A stretch of 64,000 nt of DNA from Crotalaria pallida (lineage: Eukaryota > Streptophyta > Magnoliopsida > Fabales > Fabaceae), in NCBI GenBank assembly GCA_037953625.1, contig CM075655.1, positions 117,373,001 through 117,437,000 on the forward strand. Reading direction: 5' to 3'. The notes under the pieces are model-generated. The model searched no databases, was not told where the DNA came from, and saw only the letters and a list, made by a program, of their open reading frames with translations. Below are positions 1 to 11,559 of this stretch, one piece after another (position 1 is the first letter of the stretch; each line of letters begins with the position of its first letter). The position numbers were made by a program, and so were the translations under genes.

Positions 1-577
1 AGCTCAATATTTGAGCAATTCCAAAGAATGATGAGGACCATAATAGTGACTATCGCCGATTCATATGAACTTTGCTTGATTTAGATGCTTACCCCTGTTC
101 ACACGCAAAAACGAGATAAGGAGTCTTTGGCAGCTTATGTTAATTAAGTTCCAAAAATGATTTTTCGTATGAGGAAGTCTATGAATTGGTGCATAAGACA
201 ATATCAAGTTACCAACATCTTTCTTCAGTGAATTATCTTTATTGGTAAATCCAAGTGAATTGATTCAGTAATAGTTGTTTGGGTGAGAGAAGAATTCGAT
301 GTTTCAGATATGAGTTAGGTTTGGAAAGATGTCATATCATTTGCAACTTATAATTTCGGATGAATTATTTTGGACAATCAAAATGAACTCAAAATATCAC
401 TCAATCAAAAATTTAAAAAAAAAAATCTTTATTGATATATCTTTATTTTGGTCCTTTTAACTAAAACCTTGTTCTGCAATGCCGTTCAAGTAACACAAGT
501 ATTCTATTTGCCATTTTCAACAATAATTACGTTTTTTTTATTGAACATCTAAACAAAATTAAAAAAAGAAAGTATAT

Positions 578-625
578 AATCCTTTCTTATTCAGGTAAAT
601 TCAGGTAAATAATCCTTTCTTATTA
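578..625. repeat. Short direct duplication
   Basis: The phrase built around 'aatcctttcttatt' and 'caggtaaat' occurs twice in immediate succession. It is a small local tandem duplication in AT-rich DNA. The rest of 1-884 shows no gene or element I can recognise. Confidence 0.6.
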
Positions 626-892
626 CTTTCATAAATTTTTTAATTTGAAATTGATGTATATATAAAATTCACATACATCAATAAATATAATGTATTCACC
701 GGTTCTCAATTCAAACGAGTTCTTTTTGATTAACTTAAAATATACCCTAAAATACAAATTAATTTTTTTAAAAACAATTAAAAAAACCCTCAAACCATAA
801 TGCATGGAGTGTGTGGCCAAAGTCGTGAGCCACATGTGATAGCTACGGGTACATAGATGTGGCTATGATCATTCAAGAGAGATTCTAACTCT

Positions 893-1275
893 GGGAAATT
901 ATTTTGTCATCCCAAAATCTATTAATATCACCCAATTGTTAAAATTATATCCATTATGCCCTTTAAAAAAATAGGATTTGATACGGGTCGTAGGGGGTGC
1001 TTATGACCCGTTCAAAAACTCAGTTTTTGATTGGGTAGCAAGGGGGTGCTACGACCTGCAGGTCGTAAGCAACCCCTACGACCTTAGGTCGTAACACCTC
1101 CTTACGACTCGTTCAAAAATTTAGTTTTGGAACGGGTCGTTACAGGGTATTACGACCGTAGGTCGTGAGCAACCCCTACAATCCGTGTAAAAGTAATTTT
1201 TTTAAGGGCACAAAAGGAATAAATTATAGTATTGGGATGACATTAGTAGATCATGAGGTGGCAAAATAATTTCCC
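893..1275. mobile_element. Foldback MITE, family with GGTCGTA palindromes
   Basis: The element begins GGGAAATTATTTTG and ends with the inverted CAAAATAATTTCCC. It is flanked by a perfect 8-bp direct repeat CTAACTCT (885-892 and 1276-1283). Inside, about three head-to-tail units are each built from GGGTCGTA and its complement TACGACCC, meeting at a GACC..GGTC palindrome, so the whole element can fold on itself. The subterminal text (ccattatgccctttaaaaaa) is shared with the larger element at 22601-23592, so both belong to one family. It has no coding capacity. The 8-bp TSD would suit hAT, while the GGG..CCC ends and long arms resemble Mutator-like foldback elements, so the superfamily is unresolved. 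Confidence 0.85.
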
Positions 1276-1283
1276 CTAACTCT

Positions 1284-2053
1284 TTCCAAGAATATGATTA
1301 TTTTCTTATAGCTTGCACCGGGCTCGAACCTCTTTGCCTTTCAGGTTATATATGTTCATGTCAAGGCCTATTTCAATTTTAATAATGTTACATGAATATC
1401 TAAATTTAACATCAAAATTTAATATTTTTCTTTTAAAAAATAAATGAGAGATAAGAAGAATAGAGATTTGGAATAATTTTTCTTTATTTTTTTTTAAAAA
1501 TAAGTATTGAATGTTGAAGTTGAACTTAAATATTTACACAACATTGTTGTTTCAATTTAGCCTATTTCTAGCTCTACATGGACTGATGACGACAAAAATA
1601 TGTAGTATAGAAGTAAAATAAAGTAATATTTTTTATTTTAAAATAAAAACAATATAGGAGTACTAATTTGCAAGTGTCCTATGACCACGGGTCGCTTATT
1701 TATTTATTTGATTTTTTTTTTCCTCACCCCATCATGTTCTTACGCCACCTTACTTTCGGATTATGATATCACGATTGTTTTTTATGGTCATGAATAGAAT
1801 TATGATAGCGTAAAATTTTTTTTAACGATTGTGACCTTCATCATATTAAGGTCGTGAACATGATCACGATTGTAAAGTGGCATTCTGACGATAATGATGT
1901 GGGATGATGAGAAAAATATCTCTCTCTTTCTTCAAAGTAGTGCGTTTAGAATTGATAGGCCCAATATCTTTTACTCTTTGGGTGGACACATAGTGTGTAG
2001 GTAACCCAAACTGTAACCCTACCCAAAAACATCGATCCCATTCTCAATTCCTA
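1284..2053. other. Intergenic, nothing recognised
   Basis: AT-rich sequence with short homopolymers. I see no coding region, RNA gene or bounded element. Confidence 0.5.
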
Positions 2054-2062
2054 ATTGAGTTT

Positions 2063-3038
2063 GGGTTTTAATTTATTGATCCCCTACATAATCATTTGAC
2101 CCTACATAATCATTTGACCCTTTTTTTTTTTCAAAACTCAAAATTGCCATTTTTTTCTGGATTTATGACACGCTCGCTGGGGATCAGCGAGCAGTCAAAA
2201 AACAAAAAAAATATACTGCTCGCTGGGGGGTCAGCGAGTGTGAAAAATTTACACACTCGCTGACCCCCAGCGAGCAATATATTTTTTTTGTTTTTTGACT
2301 GCTCGCTGGCCCCCAGCGAGCGTGCAATTTTTGTGATGTTCGCTGGCGAGTACACGTTTTTTTGTGATGTTTGCTTGTTTTTCCATATACTAGCTCTCTC
2401 GGGGGTCAGGTAGCTTGTAATTTTTACAAGCTAGCTGACCCCCGAGAGAGCTAGTGAAAAGTCCTACTTTTAAAGCTAGCTCTCTCAGGGGTCAGCTAGC
2501 TTGTAATATTTACAAGCTAGCTGACCCCTGAGAGAGCTAGCTAGCTGAGGGGTCAGCGAGCTTTGTAAAATTACAAGCTAGCTGACCCCCGAGAGAGCTA
2601 GTAAAAAGTTCTATTTTTAAAGTTAGCTCTCTTGGGGGTCAGCGAGTGTGTAAATTTACACAGCTCGCTGACCCCCAGCGAGCGTGCAATTTTTGTGATG
2701 TTCGCTGGCGAGTACACGTTTTTTGTTATGTTTGCTTGTTTTTCCATATGCTAGCTCTCTCGGGGGTCAGTTAGCTTGTAAAAATTACAAGCTAGCTGAC
2801 CCCCGAGAGAGCTAGTGAAAAGTCCTATTTTTAAAGTTAGCTCTCTCGGGGGTCGGCGAGTGTGTAAATTTACATAGCTCGCTGACCCCTCAGCGAGCAG
2901 TATTTTTTTTTTTTGTTTTTATGTTGCTCGCTGGCCCCTCAGCGTGAGTGACAAATTCCAAAAAAAAAAGGCAATTTTGGATTTTGGCAAAAAAAGGGTG
3001 TCAAATGATTAAGTAGGGGGGTCAATAAATTAAAACCC
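2063..3038. mobile_element. MULE-type foldback element with GGGGTCAGCGAGC palindromes
   Basis: The ends GGGTTTTAATTTATTGA and the inverted TCAATAAATTAAAACCC are flanked by a perfect 9-bp TSD ATTGAGTTT (2054-2062 and 3039-3047), the size made by Mutator-like transposases. The interior is an array of palindromic units: GCTCGCTGGGGGTCAGCGAG and a sister motif GCTAGCTCTCTCGGGGGTCAG, each inverted around a short AT spacer and repeated many times between about 2165 and 2945. A short run 'cctacataatcatttga' is duplicated near the left end. Open frames crossing it are low-complexity artefacts of the palindromes, so I call no gene. Confidence 0.88.
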
Positions 3039-3047
3039 ATTGAGTTT

Positions 3048-4063
3048 TAGTCTACAAACCCCGCATATTTAATTGAGAAAAGTTAAAAACACCTTTCATT
3101 TCCAAAACCCCATTCACTCCTTCCTTTCCCAAACCCTTTCTTCTTCTTCTTCACTGAACAAAGTGTCCCTTCTTCTTCTTCTCCAACCCCAAACTCCATT
3201 ATCCACCTTCTTCCACCTTCATCTTCTACCTTCTTCCCTTCCTGAAACCCCAAAATACTATTATCTTTAAAAAAAAAAAAATTCTCCTCATTCAATGGAC
3301 TTTGCAACATATTGTTAAAAGTAAATTTCTTATCTTTCTGTTTTTATTTTTTTCGTAACTGTATAAATTCCGACAAACCAGTGTAGGAATTTTTTGAAAT
3401 TTTGACACGGAGGTTTCAGAATTTTTTAAATATATAAAAAAAATAATGTTATAATAAATTCTGATACCCTTGATGGAGAGAGAGAGGAGATGCCGTGGTG
3501 CAAGTATGTTCGAGCATTTTCCTTTTCAATACAGGTGCACTTGTTTCAATCGTGTGTATGGATTTGGATCTTTTAATTTCGTTTTTGTATGATTTTTTAA
3601 CTCAAAATTTTAATTATTGAATTACTTTAATTTTTTTTTTAAAATTTAAATCATTAAAACCACCGGATAACTAAAATTCGTTATATAGAAAAATAGTGAA
3701 TTAGAAAAATTCGAGATCCAAATAAATTCATGCTTTACCAATTTAATTAAAATCATATTATAATTATAGTACTTTTATTGTATATGATAAGTTGATAACA
3801 AATACATTTGCTATAAAAAAAAAAATAGGAGCCCAGTGTCAATGTTAACGCATAATACATTATTTGAAATATAAGTAAATATGTATTATTAAATTGCACA
3901 TTTATGAATTTTTAAATAACTAAAATTTGATATGTATGATCATCATGATAATCAACATATATTAAAATTGAAGAAGTAGAAGAGCAAAAAAGATTTCCCT
4001 CCTAAAACACTCATTTTCCCTCCTAATGGTGTATTTCTCTCATAAATCCATCATTAAGTGTGT
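3048..4063. other. Intergenic, CT-rich stretch then AT-rich DNA
   Basis: 3095-3245 is strongly CT-rich with TTC repeats, like a plant 5' leader or a simple repeat, but no supported exon follows it. The remainder shows nothing recognisable. Confidence 0.4.
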
Positions 4064-4185
4064 GTTTTGTATATTTTAATCTTAGCCGTCCATCATATTT
4101 TATTAGATTAAATCATAACCGCCCGTTTTGTATATTTTAATCTTAGTCGTCCATCATATTTTATTAGATTAAATCATAATTGGCC
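4064..4185. repeat. 61-bp tandem duplication
   Basis: Two adjacent 61-bp copies start with gttttgtatattttaatctt and run through ccgtccatcatattttatta (4064-4124 and 4125-4185), with a few substitutions. They lie upstream of a Helitron 3' end and may be part of that element's body. Confidence 0.75.
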
Positions 4186-4401
4186 ATCATGTTTTCTTAG
4201 AAACACAATATTAGTAATTAATAATAGTCATCATCAACATAATCATCAACTATTATAAAATAGAAGAAGTTGAGGGTTAATCTTACTTTCCCTCCACGTG
4301 ATATTTTTTCCCTCCTAATTTTTTTTCTAATCGCAGTCATCCATTGCAAGTAAATTACATCCGTCCATATCATTTCTACTCTTTTCATTTCTTTCTCTCT
4401 T

Positions 4402-4432
<31 letters not shown>

Positions 4433-5843
4433 TTGTATTCTTCACTACATATTTATAATAAATGCGATCAATCAATATTAAGGGTAAAAAATGTTAAATT
4501 TAAATAAAAAACTATTTTAAAAAAAGATACTTTATATATAATGCATTACATAATATCGTTAAACGAAACTAATAAAAATGATAGAAAAATATAAATTAAA
4601 CAAAATATCCAAAATATTTAGCAAGAAATTGTCAATGTGTGTGAAATTTCAACTAAAAAGTTTCATTCAAAATATTAAAGTAAAAAATTATCATTTAATC
4701 CATATATATTTATCCATTTGTATCTATAGTTTTATTTTTCCAATTTGCATAAACTCATTTCAATTTCTAATAAAACTTAATTACCTTTTCCAAAAAACGC
4801 TTATAAAAAAAACTTCTTTTAAAAAATATTTCAATTAAGTCAGCACCTTTTAAAATGTCAATAATATCTTTAGAGGTAGTTTCAAATAAGTATATTAAAT
4901 TTGTACAATTTCAATGTTACTAACAAAATTAACCTACCTTCATGATGGATGTAAATTTCTCATAAAGATTTTAGATTTAGGATTGAGGGAATACTCTCGG
5001 CCTTCGTCCCATTTAACGATTGAGGAAATACTCCCGACCACAAGGATGGTAGAAAATCACAAAAATAAGAAATATTAAGGAGACAAACATTTAATGAAGG
5101 TGACTGCCTTCAAAATGCTTGAGGCAACTAAAGGTAACGTGTTCTCGCCGGTGATGTAAGGATAAAGATTTTTTTCTCTTTTAAGTATTTTGCTTCTCAT
5201 ATATAAGTTTGTTCATGGTTCTTTCCAAATAGATGTTCTTAAGTCGTGTCTAAACTTTAGAAGTTGGAAGTACAATTGGTTTTTGTTTTGTTTATTTACA
5301 TTTTTAATTTTCAATTCAACATGTTTTTATTGGTCATTACAAATATATTTTTTCACTTCAACATGTGTCAAATAACTATGGTTTTTCCTTGATAATGATA
5401 AGTGTGTGACAAAAGACATATTTAAATATTTACATTTTGCTTAATATATAGATAGAGGTTTGTGTATTATATATTATACTAATTTTATATTATATAATTG
5501 TCCCACAAAAAAAACACGAAAAAAAATAATAACAGTTATTCATAACTATTTTTATAGTATACATGATTATTTAACATATTATAAATATTTTTCAAAATAT
5601 TTATCGCATTTTATCTAATTATAAGTATTGTATTCCGATTTGATTACATAAATTTGTCTGATCATAAAAAAATAAATTTCAAAATAAATTTGTAATAATT
5701 AAAAAAATACCATATAAAATATAATTCCAAAAAATGATAGATTTATTGTCCGCTAAAAAAATCCACATGTAAATAAAATTAATGTTTAATGTTTTAACAA
5801 ATGGAAAGCCCTTCAAAAAAATAAAGGATATCAAAATTTAAGA

Positions 5844-5872
5844 CCTGTGCATCGCACGGGCAATTTTCCTAG
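5844..5872 (+). mobile_element. Helitron 3' terminus
   Basis: A 7-bp stem CCTGTGC/GCACGGG with an ATC loop is followed 8 bases later by the terminal CTAG and then a T. This is the classic plant Helitron 3' end: a short hairpin a few bases upstream of CTRR, inserted into an AT dinucleotide. The element body would lie to the left. I could not fix its 5' TC end, which may be in the 3.9-5.5 kb AT-rich stretch containing the 61-bp tandem duplication. No Rep/helicase coding is visible, so it would be non-autonomous. Confidence 0.65.
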
Positions 5873-5926
5873 TAATATATAAATCAACGATTGAATTGAT
5901 AAATTTAATAAGAGAAAATGGGTAAT

Positions 5927-6083
5927 GCACCGACAATGTAAAGTTTTTTACATCATCAATGCATCATTCAACATTCATCTGTTTATGGTTGTTGACTTTT
6001 AAATTAAAGTAATATAAACGAATGGTGGATGATGAACTGATAGTGTAAACAACTTTACATCATTAGTGCATGCCTATTAATCT
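5927..6083. repeat. Small MITE with inverted ends
   Basis: The left part 'taaagttttttacatcatcaatgcat' is mirrored by 'aactttacatcattagtgcat' on the right. A related copy lies at about 40945-41095. No clear TSD was identified. Confidence 0.5.
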
Positions 6084-7640
6084 CATCTTATAAACCTTAA
6101 AAAGTTATTTAAAAATTGATATAAGTGACCAAAACTTACATATGTTATTAACGGATCCTTACTCAATAAATATAAAAAATAAAAAAAACCTACTCCGAGT
6201 TCGGAGTTAATAAAACTAAAATAGATAATTGTTTGACCACAATCACATGCATGTAGGGATCAACCATGCATGTCTGTATCTGCTTCTTCTGGTTTACACT
6301 AGCGGACACATTGTCTTAATGATGATATATCTCTATCAATTGCCAGATAGAAACAAAACTGGAAGCTGAGAACCCACAGCAAAAGAAATATTGCATCTAT
6401 CCCACAAAACCCTTTAGTAATTTTTATCTATTCTTTTGAAAACTACAAATTTTTTATCACATATCCCAATATAACAACAGTAGGCTGCTGAGCCTCTTTA
6501 CAACGAAATCTACACACACAAATTCGCTCTTTGATCGCAACTCAAAAATGATTATAATGGAGTTAGTAATTGAATTTAATTGATATTCTTATTTTGGTTA
6601 AAAGCTAGGTTTTTTTTTTTTTTGGGTTAAAGTGGTTTCATTCAAGACGAGTCTATGAACATGGTACCAAATACCAATAGTCCAATACAATCAAAGAAAA
6701 TTGAAGGGAACTACACAAAAGCACGATAAACACGTGAGAGGAAGTTTTAAAACACATGTGAGTGTGTGATAGTATATCTACAGTGGGAAAATGTCCTACA
6801 GATTAGAAAGTTGATAATGGATTATGTGGGAGTTTCTAATGTCCGGCAATTAAAAAATATTGCACCATTCTGCAATTTAGTTGTGACTATTCATCACTTC
6901 ATCATAGCCATTTATTTTGTAGTAAATATATATAATTTTTTTTAAAAAAAAAATAGGATAAAATAATCAAATTGAAATGTCAAATATACTCTTCTACAAT
7001 CTTCTTCCATCCACTTCTTTTGCAACCCCCACCATCAACTGCTTGAACAGCAACCAGGCAACCACATGGCACCATACTGAAGCACTTCCCTCATAATTTA
7101 AATTATTTTTTTAAATTCTTGACTGATGATTAATTTTCTATTCCATTATTTACTTATATTTTATAATAATTTGTTAAAAAATCTAAATGTAACTATCAGA
7201 ATACTAAAACCATATATGAAATTTTGTGGTCACGGATATTGTGATGGTGACCAGAGCAAGCAAATGTTGTTGTTGGACAGGAAAGGAGAAAAGGGGGTTG
7301 GAGTGGGTTTGGGGTGAAGTGAGGTATACCTTGTTGGGACTCGACTGTAACAAAGGAAGGAGGGGTGAAAGCAGTAATAGTGGTCAATATTAGTTATGGT
7401 GCGGAAAGGTGGAACAATGGAAGAAGGGTAAGATAATAAGGATAAATATGACTTTCCCAAGTAGAAAAACAAAAAACTTTGTATATTGTATGGTGCCGCA
7501 CTTTACAACTACTAGACTGTAAAAACTGCCTCAATTATGTAAGTTTTCAATTAGGAATACCCCAAAATTAGCTTCAAATTTGAGTCAATCTTACTTCTTT
7601 TCCTTGCGAGATGAACTTTATCGAAAATACATGTAAATAT
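6084..7640. other. Intergenic, nothing recognised
   Basis: AT-rich with homopolymers. Short frames around 7126-7472 overlap on both strands and match no family I recognise, so no gene is called. Confidence 0.4.
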
Positions 7641-7650
7641 ATAGTGCGTG

Positions 7651-8108
7651 CAGGGCCGGCCCTAAGGGAGGGCGGCAAGAGCGGTTGTCCTGGGCCCAAA
7701 AAATTTAGGAACCCATAATTTTTTTAATGGTACATTTCTTTTGAAAAAAAATAATAATTACAAGTTCTTTTTATCTTTTAACTATCAATGATTTTTAGCA
7801 TAATATTTTAATTTGTTTTTTTCATTTGCTCACTTAATTTAAAAATATATGAAGTAATGAACTTTACTTTTGTAATCCAACATGAAAAAGGTATTTTATT
7901 ACCTCTTTACTAAATAACTTTTTATATTATTTCAAATCTTATTTTTTAATAATTAATTCTATTATTGATTGTTGTCATTGTTTTAATTGATTATTCGTAT
8001 ATATACTAAATTTTTAATTGATTTACCTTTAATAATTTTATTTTTGTGAATTAGGGGGCCCAAATTTTTTTTCGCCTTAAGGTCCAAATTAGGTTAGGAC
8101 CGGACCTG
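7651..8108. mobile_element. Non-autonomous hAT element (CAGGGCCGGCCC ends)
   Basis: The left end CAGGGCCGGCCCTAAGG is mirrored by the right end ..GGACCGGACCTG. The flanks carry 8-bp direct repeats AGTGCGTG (7643-7650) and AGTGTGTG (8109-8116), with one mismatch. End sequence and TSD length are those of hAT elements. The interior is AT-rich with no transposase. Confidence 0.8.
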
Positions 8109-8116
8109 AGTGTGTG

Positions 8117-9799
8117 CAAGAGATATATACCGAAAAAAGTCCTAAAGAACATAAGTTGATAGGTTATTTATAAGTTTCAACCATACAAGACCCAATAATA
8201 CATATATTTTTTAAGAAAATCCACTTAGAGAGTTCCCTTAATGACAACATCCCTTAATTAATAGGGCATTGGGGAGTGGGGACTAAGGGACATGAAGAGA
8301 AATTGGAATGAAGAACATTGACAAAACATCAAACAATACATCTCTCACTACTACATACATGTCCCCTGGCTGTTATCAACAACAAAATGCGATTTAGTAA
8401 CTACCTATTAGATTATATATGGTTCTATGCAAACCCCGAGTCTACGTTTTTAAATATCCCAAATTACGTCTATGCTGGAATAATGTTAAAGGATAATAGA
8501 AATACATGCATGGCATTGACAAGATATATTTTCAGCGAATATCCAAAGCTTCACATCCTACGTTTACCACTTTGACTAGCAGACTAAAATTTAATCAGAA
8601 TATCAGATATCAAACATGTTATTTAGATATCTAAAATTGACTTCAAAATTAAATTAAACATTTATTATTTTAAAAAAAGAAATAAAAAAATATAAAATAG
8701 TGGATAGGATTTATCACCATTTTTTTCTACAACTGAAGTAGTCATTTTTGATAGATGTCAAACTCTAATGTTTAAATAAATTGTTGATCAGATAAAGCCA
8801 AGCTAGTTTCCTTTTGTTAATGCAAAAATAAAAACATTCGTACTTCTTTGCTGTTCAAACTTCAATGTTTCCATCTCTTGTTTCTAACACCGACTGCAAC
8901 CTTAGATATCGATAAATCCAAAATGTGTCTTTAAAGTTTGTGACCTCTTTTCTTTATAATAACTTAAAAAATTTCAGACCAACGATGGTATTTACTCATA
9001 TATATCATGTCCCATATCTTCATTGTTCCCTATTTCTATCCATAACGAAAAATGAACAAAATTCAATGTCACCACAGTCTACCTGAGCCTATTTTGTTTT
9101 CTACCTCATCCAAAAAATTAAACCAAAAGTAAGTATGTATGTCTATCTATCGATCAGATCAATTAGTAAGTTGAAATCTTCTTTCAATTTATTAGATCAA
9201 GAGTGGATCAATTTGCCAAATGAAACTAAAACTTTTAGAGATAAACTCACTTTAATGTAACTTCTCACAGTTCAGGTGCCTATTTTTTTAATACAGAAAG
9301 CTTGCTCGTTATAATAAATTTTGATCACCCAATTTCGATCAAATGAAATGTGTCAGCATAGTATATGTGTGTGTAACACCATATTGTATATAGGAGTATA
9401 GGACCATTAGCATAGTTTATGTGTGTGTAGCACCATAGTGTATATATTGGACCATTATCTCGAAAGGACCTTTACATTGGGCCCTGGAACGCAATACAAC
9501 TCATATATGTGTGTGTCAGCATTCCAATTTCCATTTGGTTTTTTAATCAAGCCAGTAGAGTTTAGTAGAAATTAAATTATTCCTAAATAAAACACAAACG
9601 AGTACTTGATAAAGACACTAAAACACTTATGAACAGAATTATTGCTTAGCAAGTTAACATTAACACTTCAATTACATACACCTAACAAAAAAAACAAAAA
9701 CAAAAATTGAAGCTCTAGGCAAATATTCTGTCCTCTTTGTTTCTCTCTTCTTGAAGGCAGGGAAGGGGTAGATTTGACCATTTCACCAAATAAACTTGA
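8117..9799. other. Intergenic, downstream of the bHLH gene
   Basis: No gene is recognised. A roughly 60-bp direct duplication lies at about 9350-9455, seen as 'tatgtgtgtgtaacaccat' and then 'tatgtgtgtgtagcaccat'. The last few hundred bases probably include the 3' UTR of the minus-strand bHLH gene. Confidence 0.5.
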
Positions 9800-11477
9800 T
9801 CAACAACAAAGGGAAGCCTCTTCATCAATCATTCTAAGCAATTGATGAACTGCATTTGCAATGTCATCTACCGAACCAAGTTGACATCCTTCTTCAACCT
9901 TTCATTAAAAAAAATGCCAATTTCAGTTAAAGAAATTTATCTAAATTTTCATAGTTTTATACAAAAGCAACATTTTTCATAGTTTTATACAAAAAGCAAC
10001 ATTTTTTCCATTAATCAGTAGTAACATATCAGGTACTTTAATATTACTTGATGAAAAGGCTCTTTATGCCACATTTATCTTCTAAGGCTAAAAAATTTAT
10101 AAACTATGCTGGCCCGGCAAAAAAAAAAACAAGTGACATCCTGTGTAGCACACATGATTGTAACATGAATACACATACCTTGGCACTGACAGAATAGAGT
10201 ACTAAGGGGTCCATGGTGGTGACATTAAGATGTAGGATGGTGAGGCATAGTGTTTGGAAACCAGCAACCAACTTTGATAGCTGCCTGAGCCTTCTTTGAG
10301 AGAGAATTCGAAGGCTTGCATGTGTTTCGATCAAAGTAACCTCAATATCAGCTATGGCTCCAGCCTTACTCTGAGATGTGTATTTGTTAGGAGGCTGAGA
10401 CCATGTGTACTGAGGATACACAAAAAATCTTGCAAAAGGGGGTGCCATGATTTTGGAAATTGATGTATCTTCATTGGCTTGTGCCACTCCTTGATGTAAA
10501 AGTTGCACCTTTTGAGCCTCAAGGGATTGCAAGATGTGCTCCAGCTCCTTCACAAATTCTATAGCACCACCTACTATAGAGGCCTGGTCACCCTAAAACA
10601 TATATAGCAAATTTTATGCATAAGAAGCTTAAGAAGAGATAATAGAAAATTTTATGCATATGAAGCTTTTCAAGTGGCCCAAACTATGATATATCTAAAA
10701 GCATGATGGCTTTCAAAATTCAAATTATTTGGTAGTGCATGTATTACACTTAGGCTTAGTATTGTTTCTTTCTCCAGTGTAAAAGAAACAAATATCCAAC
10801 ATAATTGAAACATTATCTTTTGCACATAATAACATAGCTTTGATGTTCTGCTCATAATTATTCTTTTAAAGCTTTCAATATTATGCTTGTACTACTTCAG
10901 CTTTGTGCTACTTAGCAGCTTTATGAAAAGAGAATATCTCCTCAACTTTGCAATTTGGGACAATAAACATATATCCTAGAAAAGTTGTGAAAACTCCCAA
11001 GCACATTCTTATGAGAAATACATGACAAAGAGAGACTGAAAATGAAAAAAGAAAGAAAGGTGAAAAGGCAAAGTGGCAAACCCTTTGGACGTAGGATTCA
11101 GGCATGAGTGAACGCAGAACAGCAAGATGCTCATTCATCTGCTTCCTCCTGTTTCTTTCTACTGTAATGTGAGTCATTCTTTGAGCTTCAGCTTCTTCCT
11201 TGTTCTTGCAAACTCTTGGCTTCCTTCTCCTCTTCTTCCTCCCTTGCGTCGCGAAACTCTGCCTCCTGCCAACGGCTTCTGCTTCGCCGGATTGGCGTTT
11301 TCGTGTCACTAAGTTATTGGATGCATTATTAGGATCATGTTCATGATATTTAACTCTGTTCTCTTCTAATAAGAAACTTGCCACTGAAGAGTCATGTCTG
11401 CTAAATGGTGTGGCAGAGATAGAGTTATAGATAATGAAGTTGGAAAACTCATTAGAGGGAAGAGTTTCTAAAGCCAT
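9800..11477 (-). CDS. bHLH96-like: bHLH transcription factor, group Ia (bHLH94/96-like)
   Basis: A nuclear DNA-binding regulator of 302 aa. The exons on the minus strand are 11477-11082, 10592-10179 and 9898-9800, each with GT/AG borders and joining in phase 0. The start is the ATG at 11477 (MALETLPSNEF), which matches the conserved beginning of this subfamily; an upstream in-frame TTG at 11489 is not a plausible start. A basic stretch (residues about 79-90) precedes the bHLH domain at about 101-152, with H103, E107 and R111 in the E-box-reading positions. The domain is split by intron 1 exactly at YVQR/GDQAS. A C-terminal ACT-like dimerisation region (about 190-295) ends in EEGCQLGSVDDIANAV. 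Group Ia also contains the stomatal regulators SPCH, MUTE and FAMA, but the N-terminus and length fit bHLH94/96 better. The gene looks intact and its exact role is not inferable. Confidence 0.93.
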
Positions 11478-11540
11478 TGAACTCTTCAAGTGCTAGTCTG
11501 AATTCTCCTCTAGTGAGAAATAAGAGTCTTCATGCGCTGT

Positions 11541-11547
11541 TTATAGC
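11541..11547 (-). promoter_or_regulatory. Putative TATA box of the bHLH gene
   Basis: The minus strand reads GCTATAAACAG about 65 bases upstream of the ATG, a plausible spacing for a TATA box with a short leader. Position is inferred, with no transcript data. Confidence 0.5.
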
Positions 11548-11559
11548 AAAAACCAGTTG

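Noticed and set aside
2131..2355. Small frame with repeated ADPPASS-like text
   Set aside because: It is generated by the palindromes of the foldback element.
10104..10553. The 149-aa minus-strand frame as a separate gene
   Set aside because: It is exon 2 of the bHLH gene read past its splice donor; the last residues are intronic.
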